This document shows positions 59,585-64,000 of a stretch of DNA of 64,000 nt, piece after piece. The stretch comes from a bacterium. GTDB taxonomy: Bacteria > Zixibacteria > MSB-5A5 > WJJR01. A program made the translations under genes and the position numbers. Position 1 is the first letter of the stretch; every line of letters begins with the position of its first letter. The stretch covers positions 75,693 through 139,692 of the forward strand of contig DATMBC010000103.1 in the NCBI GenBank assembly GCA_035559435.1, written 5' to 3'. The notes under the pieces are model-generated. The model ran no database searches, was not told where the DNA came from, and saw nothing but the letters and a program-made list of their open reading frames with translations.

Positions 59585-60406
59585 ATGACGATTCTCTGGT
59601 GGATCATCGGTGTGGGGCTGGCGCTTGGGGCGCTGAAGCTCCTCGTTGTCTGGGCCGAGCCGTACATGTCGTTTGTGCCCCGCCGCGGCCCGACCCCACC
59701 CCCGCCCGGTTTCACCGCCCTGCACCTGCGAAGTCCCGACGGCACCCGGCTTTCCGGTTGGCGCACCGAGATTCCGGTCGAGGGACCGGTCTTCCTCTAC
59801 TTCTGCGGCAACGCCGGCAATCTCGATGATCGCCGCGACCTGTTGGCCCGGGCCGCCGCCGCCGGGCTGGCGATCGTGACCTTCGACTACCGCGGCGCGG
59901 GGGAATCGAAGGGACGCGCCACCGAGACCAACGTCTACCACGATGCCGATGCGATCTACCGAATGATGATCGACACGCTCGGAGTTGGCCCCGAGCGCAT
60001 CGTCCTCTGGGGGCATTCGATCGGAGGCGCGGTGGCGATCGCGCTGGCCCATCGACGGCCCTGCGCCGGCGTCATTGCCGAGGCCACCTTCCGCTCGGCG
60101 CGGGTGATGGCGCGGCGCATGTTGCCGTTTCTGCCGGCGCACTGGTTTATGACCTACCGCTTCGACAACGAGGGCACAGTCCCCAATCTCACCTGCCCGA
60201 TCCTGTTCATCCATGGCAGCGACGATCTGACGATCCCGGTGGAGGACTCGCAATACCTGTACGACGCCTCCGGCGAGCGGGGCCAACTCTGGATCGTCCC
60301 CGGAGCCGACCACAACGGCATCTACGAGGTGGCCGGCGAGCAATTCTACACGCGCTTACTCCTGTTCGCCCAGCAAGTTTCCGACCCGGCCCTCAGGGCG
60401 CGGTAG
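59585..60406 (+). CDS. Membrane-anchored alpha/beta hydrolase (serine aminopeptidase S33 / BEM46-like)
   Basis: 273 residues. An N-terminal transmembrane helix (TILWWIIGVGLALGALKLLVVW) is followed by an alpha/beta-hydrolase core. The nucleophile Ser is in GHSIGGA, the Asp in LFIHGSDDLTIP and the His in GADHNGIYEV; DYRGAGES is also typical of the BEM46/ABHD13-type branch. The substrate is unknown. The frame is open upstream to 59450, overlapping the subtilase stop, but the ATG at 59585 directly precedes the membrane helix and is preferred; no strong ribosome site precedes either. Confidence 0.8.
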   Translation: MTILWWIIGVGLALGALKLLVVWAEPYMSFVPRRGPTPPPPGFTALHLRSPDGTRLSGWRTEIPVEGPVFLYFCGNAGNLDDRRDLLARAAAAGLAIVTFDYRGAGESKGRATETNVYHDADAIYRMMIDTLGVGPERIVLWGHSIGGAVAIALAHRRPCAGVIAEATFRSARVMARRMLPFLPAHWFMTYRFDNEGTVPNLTCPILFIHGSDDLTIPVEDSQYLYDASGERGQLWIVPGADHNGIYEVAGEQFYTRLLLFAQQVSDPALRAR

Positions 60407-60420
60407 GGCCGTTTCCGAAG

Positions 60421-60780
60421 TAAAGTGGTGGAGGCAATCCGCAGGGCGCGTGCGCTCTTTGCTTGTCCTGAGCGAATGCGAAGGGCACGGACCGCTTTGC
60501 TCCTTCCATGGGCGCGAACAACTTGATCTTAATCTCATCGAGGTGGCTACAGGTACTCAACTCATTGTGCGTCGCCCATATCGACTGAAGGGGAAACCGA
60601 TCCCGGATTTGGTTCCGGCATTCCCATCTGGACATTTGGAATGGCGATAGCCCTACACGCTCCCGTGCAGTCTGTAGTCTGTAGGGTGGATGCGCTCTTT
60701 GCACGCACCGCTTTGCTCTTTCCATGGCGGTGAACGACGGTGCGTACGTTCTTTGTACGCACCCTACGCGCTACAATACG
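60421..60780. repeat. Cluster of dispersed hairpin repeats, left flank of an accessory gene
   Basis: There is no supported gene in 60407-60997. Degenerate copies of the string TGCGCTCTTTGCACGCACCGCTTTGC occur at about 60450-60515 and 60681-60725. A perfect hairpin GGTGCGTAC/GTACGCACC lies at 60739-60763, flanked by GTAGGG-type ends. The same string recurs at 61738-61773 on the other side of the accessory gene. Confidence 0.6.
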
Positions 60781-60855
60781 TATCGGGGGGCGACGGACGT
60801 CCCGTTGACAGTGGCCCCGATGCCGCTTTGATTGCGTGAATGAGAGTTACTCACA

Positions 60856-60892
60856 GCAAGTCCGCCTCTGGCGGACTTGCGGTGGGGCACCC
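60856..60892. repeat. Hairpin repeat copy 1 (GTCCGCC-TCT-GGCGGAC with GGGGCACCC)
   Basis: A perfect 11-bp stem GCAAGTCCGCC/GGCGGACTTGC with loop TCT is followed by GGGGCACCC. A close second copy is at 61772-61831. It forms the inner left border of the accessory gene. Confidence 0.6.
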
Positions 60893-60997
60893 GGGCGTAA
60901 GAAAAAGCGAGCCGTTCAAGCTTTAACTGACTTTGGGGTTGCCCCGGAGTTTCGCCCCCAAGCGAATGGAACAACTTCTCAGAAAGGTCCACGCGGT

Positions 60998-61657
60998 ATG
61001 ACTTCGATTTTAGAAGCCCAGGATAGCCTCTTTTCCGAGTGGTCTGGACTGGAAGGGCAATTCGTACGCGACGGCATGGTTGACCATCAGGCATATGCCG
61101 GCAGTAGTCCGAGACTTCTGTTTCTTCTTAAGGAGGCCAACGATCGAGAAGGTGGACTGAGGGATCTCTGCCAAGAGGTAATTGCAAGAGCTGATCGAAA
61201 GCAGACGTGGGAGAACGTCGCAAGATGGACTCTTGGGCTCCGCAATCTGAGCCGAGATCTTCAATGGTCGGAGATTGAGGATCTCTCCGCCGATGTGCGA
61301 CGAACAGCACTCCTGTCGATTGCCGCGATGAATCTTAAGAAATCGCCGGGAGGATACACCACGGATCCCGATGCTTTCGCCACAGCAGTTCGCACACACG
61401 CGGTCAGGATTGCCCGACAGTTTCACATCTATGAGCCAGACGTTGCAATCTGCTGCGGTTCGCTTGTTGCGTGGGGAATCAAGATCGCGTTGGATAAGAG
61501 CCTGCTGGAGCAATGGTCACAAACGCGAAGAGGAATACCGTACGTGGAGTACGCCCCCGGGAGATTCATCGTTTCGTATGTTCATCCAGAAGCCCGGGTC
61601 GCCGACAGCCTGAAGTACTACGGTCTCGTCGATGCTTGTCGTGAACTGCTTACCTAG
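60998..61657 (+). CDS. Accessory gene of unknown function (possible UDG-like fold)
   Basis: 219 residues, AT-richer than its surroundings and bordered by repeats on both sides, so probably acquired. Visible segments are SPRLLFLLKEANDREGG (strand then loop, reminiscent of motif 1 of the uracil-DNA-glycosylase superfamily), EPDVAICCG and GRFIVSYVHPEAR (reminiscent of the HPS/HPA motif near the C-terminus). This layout suggests, without proving, a UDG-superfamily protein. No catalytic residues can be assigned with confidence. The ATG at 60998 has AAGG upstream; open frame extends back to 60836 without a better start. Confidence 0.6.
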   Translation: MTSILEAQDSLFSEWSGLEGQFVRDGMVDHQAYAGSSPRLLFLLKEANDREGGLRDLCQEVIARADRKQTWENVARWTLGLRNLSRDLQWSEIEDLSADVRRTALLSIAAMNLKKSPGGYTTDPDAFATAVRTHAVRIARQFHIYEPDVAICCGSLVAWGIKIALDKSLLEQWSQTRRGIPYVEYAPGRFIVSYVHPEARVADSLKYYGLVDACRELLT

Positions 61658-61737
61658 TTGATTCGAGCAATCGATCATCCGACACCCGCGCGTGCACCTC
61701 CGTCGTCGTAATCTCTCTATGGCCCAGTCGGCAGTCT

Positions 61738-61831
61738 GTAGGGTGCGTGCGCTCTTTGCACGCACCGCTTTGCCGGGTGCCCCACAGCTTTGTCCGCCTC
61801 TGACGGACTTGCTGCGGGGCACCCGACCCAC
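61738..61831. repeat. Hairpin repeats, right flank of the accessory gene
   Basis: It contains GTAGGGTGCGTGCGCTCTTTGC with its hairpin partner (61738-61773), the same string as near 60681. GTCCGCCTCTGACGGAC with GGGGCACCC (to 61831) is a copy of the element at 60856. GGGTGCCCC and GGGGCACCC also pair with each other. No gene is supported in 61658-61930. Confidence 0.6.
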
Positions 61832-61930
61832 TTACCCCTTTTCGCCCAGCGGGTTACCGGCCCGGCTTTCTTGCTCGTCGCGGGGGACTTCGCCGGGCAC
61901 TGGCGGTGGAAGTTCAAGTCGATTGGGCAC

Positions 61931-61959
61931 TTGACAGATTGGGTGGGTGTGGGTATACT
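61931..61959 (+). promoter_or_regulatory. Consensus sigma-70 promoter for rplM-rpsI
   Basis: TTGACA (61931-61936), a 17-bp spacer and TATACT (61954-61959). This is the best housekeeping promoter in the window, with a start near 61966 and a leader of about 27 nt. Confidence 0.92.
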
Positions 61960-61992
61960 GGTTGTCTGTTTTTTTGCCAGAAGAGGGCGGAA

Positions 61993-62424
61993 ATGAAGAC
62001 GTTCATACCCAAAGCAGATCAGATCGAGCGGCAGTGGTACACCGTGGATGCCACGGACCTGGTGCTGGGGCGCGCCGCGGCCCGGATCGCGCGCGTGTTG
62101 CGCGGCAAGCACAAGCCGCAGTTCACGCCGCATCTGGACACAGGCGATTTCGTCATCGTCGTCAACGCCGCCAAGATCCGCACGACCGGCGACAAGGAGA
62201 CGACGAAGGAATACTTCACCTACTCCGGTTATCCCGGCGGCGCGAAGTGGGAGACGGTCGGGCATCTGCGCGAACGTCGCCCCGAAGAACTGATCCGTCG
62301 CGCGGTGCGCGGGATGCTGCCGAAGAACCGTCTGGGACGGCGCTTGATGGGCAAGTTGCATGTCTACGCCGGACCGGAACACCCGCACGCGGCGCAGAAG
62401 CCGCAGGCGCTGACGTTGAACTAA
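61993..62424 (+). CDS. rplM: 50S ribosomal protein L13
   Basis: 143 residues, normal length. Family motifs are [54 protein letters not shown] and [30 protein letters not shown]. The ATG at 61993 has a GAGGGCGG ribosome site. It is co-transcribed with rpsI from the consensus promoter upstream, the conserved bacterial arrangement. Confidence 0.97.
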   Translation: MKTFIPKADQIERQWYTVDATDLVLGRAAARIARVLRGKHKPQFTPHLDTGDFVIVVNAAKIRTTGDKETTKEYFTYSGYPGGAKWETVGHLRERRPEELIRRAVRGMLPKNRLGRRLMGKLHVYAGPEHPHAAQKPQALTLN

Positions 62425-62455
62425 GTCGCGCGTGGCGCGATTGGTTGGAGGCATT

Positions 62456-62848
62456 TTGGCGGAACAAACCTATTGGGCCATCGGCCGTCGCAAAGAGGCC
62501 ACCGTCCGGGTCGGGCTGCGTCCCGGCAAAGGCGAGATGATCGTCAATGGCCTGCCCATGAAGGACTATTTCCACCGCGAGACGCTGGTCATGCTGATCG
62601 AGCAGCCGCTGCGACTGGTGGAGGCGATGGGGCAGGTCGATTTCGTCGGGTTCGCGCACGGCGGCGGCAAGTCGGGTCAGGCGGGCGCGCTGCTTCTGGG
62701 CATTTCGCGCGCGTTGCAGATGATGAACCCCGACTACCGCCCGCGGCTGAAGAAGGCCGGGTTCCTCGAACGCGACGCCCGCGCGGTGGAACGCAAAAAG
62801 TACGGTCAGGCGAAGGCGCGGAAACGCTTCCAGTACTCCAAGCGCTAG
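62456..62848 (+). CDS. rpsI: 30S ribosomal protein S9
   Basis: 130 residues from a TTG at 62456, giving the family-typical N-terminus [23 protein letters not shown] lies 4 nt upstream, a little close. Further motifs are [43 protein letters not shown] and the basic tail [12 protein letters not shown] that reaches the P-site tRNA. It follows rplM by 31 bp and is followed by a terminator. Confidence 0.96.
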   Translation: MAEQTYWAIGRRKEATVRVGLRPGKGEMIVNGLPMKDYFHRETLVMLIEQPLRLVEAMGQVDFVGFAHGGGKSGQAGALLLGISRALQMMNPDYRPRLKKAGFLERDARAVERKKYGQAKARKRFQYSKR

Positions 62849-62888
62849 GCATTGGCTCGGAGTGAACTGGTTGATCGGATAACACGAA

Positions 62889-62915
62889 AGCCCTCTGCCG
62901 TGGCGGAGGGCTTTT
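62889..62915 (+). terminator. Rho-independent terminator after rpsI
   Basis: AGCCCTC (62889-62895) pairs with GAGGGCT (62906-62912), followed by TTTTG. It separates rplM-rpsI from rpsB-tsf. Confidence 0.8.
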
Positions 62916-62921
62916 GACACA

Positions 62922-62982
62922 CACCCGCGGAGCGGCCCGGGGTCGGACCACAAGGTCCGTCGGCGCCGTGAGGACGCGGGTG
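62922..62982 (+). promoter_or_regulatory. Structured leader of rpsB-tsf
   Basis: CACCCGCG (62922-62929) pairs with CGCGGGTG (62975-62982), enclosing a CGGACC-ACAA-GGTCCG hairpin (62944-62959) and a second GC-rich arm. The ribosome site GAGGCGGAA follows. The shape is that expected of a ribosomal-protein autoregulatory leader for S2, but no known Rfam consensus was recognised by eye. Confidence 0.45.
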
Positions 62983-63014
62983 GAGGCGGAAACACAAAAC
63001 CCAGTGAGGCGGAA

Positions 63015-63797
63015 GTGAACGTATCCCTCAAGGATCTGCTCGACGCCGGCGTGCATTTTGGTCACCAGACCAAGCGCTGGAACCCGAAGATGAAGCCTTT
63101 CATCTTCGGCGCCCGCAACGGCATCTACATCGTCGATCTGCGCAAGACGCTCAAGTCGTTGGAGGCCGCCTGCCGCAAGGTCAGCGAGGTGGCCGCCGAG
63201 GGCCGTCCGATTCTGTTCGTCGGCACCAAGAAGCAGGCCAAGGAAGTGATTCAAAGCGAGTCGCAGCGCTGCAACCAGTTCTATGTGACTGAGCGCTGGC
63301 TGGGCGGCATGCTGACCAACTTCGCCACCATCCGCCAGTCGATTAAGCGCCTGCGCGATCTGGAGGCGATGAAGGCCGACGGCACCTTCGAGAAGCTGAC
63401 CAAGAAGGAACGGCTCAAGCTTGACCGCGAGATGGAGCGTCTCGAGGAGATTTTGGGTGGCATCAAGGACATGGGCCGTCTGCCCGGCCTGATCTACGTG
63501 GTCGACACCCGCAAGGAACGCATCGCCGTCGCCGAAGCCGAAAAGCTCGGCATCCCGATCGTGGCGATTGTCGACACCAACTGCGATCCCGACCCGATCG
63601 ACTTCCCGATCGCCGGCAATGACGACGCGATCAAGTCGATCCGCCTGATCACCAGCGCCATCGCCACCTCGATCTTCGAGGCGACCGGCGGGCGTCGCAA
63701 GGACGCGGCCGACACCGACGGCGGCAAGGCGGTCGCCGCCGGCGCCGTGATCGAAGAGGCCTGGAGCAAGGAACCCGAAGCCGAAGAGGAAGCGTAA
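63015..63797 (+). CDS. rpsB: 30S ribosomal protein S2
   Basis: 260 residues from a GTG with GAGGCGGAA upstream. Motifs are [71 protein letters not shown] and [29 protein letters not shown]. The acidic tail [10 protein letters not shown] is an ordinary extension. tsf follows after 41 bp, as in most bacteria. Confidence 0.97.
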   Translation: MNVSLKDLLDAGVHFGHQTKRWNPKMKPFIFGARNGIYIVDLRKTLKSLEAACRKVSEVAAEGRPILFVGTKKQAKEVIQSESQRCNQFYVTERWLGGMLTNFATIRQSIKRLRDLEAMKADGTFEKLTKKERLKLDREMERLEEILGGIKDMGRLPGLIYVVDTRKERIAVAEAEKLGIPIVAIVDTNCDPDPIDFPIAGNDDAIKSIRLITSAIATSIFEATGGRRKDAADTDGGKAVAAGAVIEEAWSKEPEAEEEA

Positions 63798-63838
63798 TTC
63801 GATCTTTTGGACCCGACGCAACGAACAAAGGAACAACC

Positions 63839-64000
63839 ATGTCGATATCTGCTCAGGATGTCATGGCCCTGCGGGAACGCACCGGCGCGGGGATGATGGA
63901 GTGCAAAAAGGCGCTGACCGAAACCGGCGGCGACACCGAGAAGGCCGTCAACTATCTGCGCGAGCGCGGGCTGGCCAAGGCCGCGACCAAGGCCGGACGC
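63839..64000 (+). CDS. tsf: Elongation factor Ts, 3' truncated by the window end
   Basis: The first 54 residues are present: [21 protein letters not shown], the UBA-like N-terminal domain, followed by [23 protein letters not shown]-Ts recycles EF-Tu-GDP. AAAGGA lies 7 nt before the ATG. The frame remains open at base 64000. Confidence 0.95.
   Translation, partial: MSISAQDVMALRERTGAGMMECKKALTETGGDTEKAVNYLRERGLAKAATKAGR

Noticed and set aside
60407-61992. tRNA gene near the repeats before rplM
   Set aside because: The hairpins do not give a cloverleaf with a TTCRANNC T-loop and 7-bp acceptor stem.

Overview
The window is a GC-rich, gene-dense stretch of a diderm (Gram-negative) bacterial chromosome. 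TamA/TamB, BamD, LolA, Mla, TonB-dependent receptors and several PorV-type barrels prove an outer membrane. C-terminal sorting-type domains with the SPNPFN/YPNPFN signature occur on secreted proteins. Together these suggest the Fibrobacteres-Chlorobi-Bacteroidetes superphylum or an allied uncultured phylum (Zixibacteria- or Eisenbacteria-like). No rRNA or tRNA gene lies here, so this placement is an inference. I saw no CRISPR array, insertion sequence or prophage.

Layout. 1-6.4 kb, plus strand: LolA (5' truncated), RimO, a lytic transglycosylase, BamD, NadD, a DUF2064 glycosyltransferase-like protein and a creatininase-family hydrolase. 6.5-11.8 kb, minus strand: a compositionally mosaic barrel gene, a CxxCH lipoprotein, another barrel, and pabC/pabB. 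12-20.3 kb, plus: an ECF sigma/anti-sigma pair, an HtrA-like protein lacking its catalytic His, and TamB/TamA. 20.3-23.5 kb: a class-I amidotransferase-like hydrolase, then cysteine desulfurase plus MnmA. 23.6-27.8 kb, minus: a TPP riboswitch controlling a TonB receptor and a sodium:solute symporter. 27.9-31.2 kb: mlaE-mlaF, an ArsC-type reductase, a Cys-rich small protein, mlaD. 31.2-36 kb: a repeat element, small enzymes (DUF169, GNAT, DinB/YfiT, URO-D-like, GAF), TerC; then proline dehydrogenase on minus.

37.1-45.9 kb is the most interesting part. A minus-strand operon (lipoprotein, PorV-like barrel, secreted M6 metalloprotease) has an almost ideal -24/-12 (sigma-54) promoter. It faces a plus-strand pair made of a small exported protein and a TPR-GAF-AAA+-Fis sigma-54 activator. 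A second -24/-12 match sits immediately before the subtilisin-like protease gene at 56.6 kb. I therefore propose a sigma-54 regulon of exported proteases.

45.9-60.4 kb: a lipoate-ligase-family gene; a four-gene surface cluster (a TonB receptor carrying a tandem Ca-binding-type insert, a sorted secreted protein, PorV, a lipoprotein); the subtilase; an alpha/beta hydrolase. 60.4-62 kb is an accessory patch: an AT-richer gene between dispersed hairpin repeats. 62-64 kb is rplM-rpsI, then rpsB-tsf (tsf truncated by the window end).
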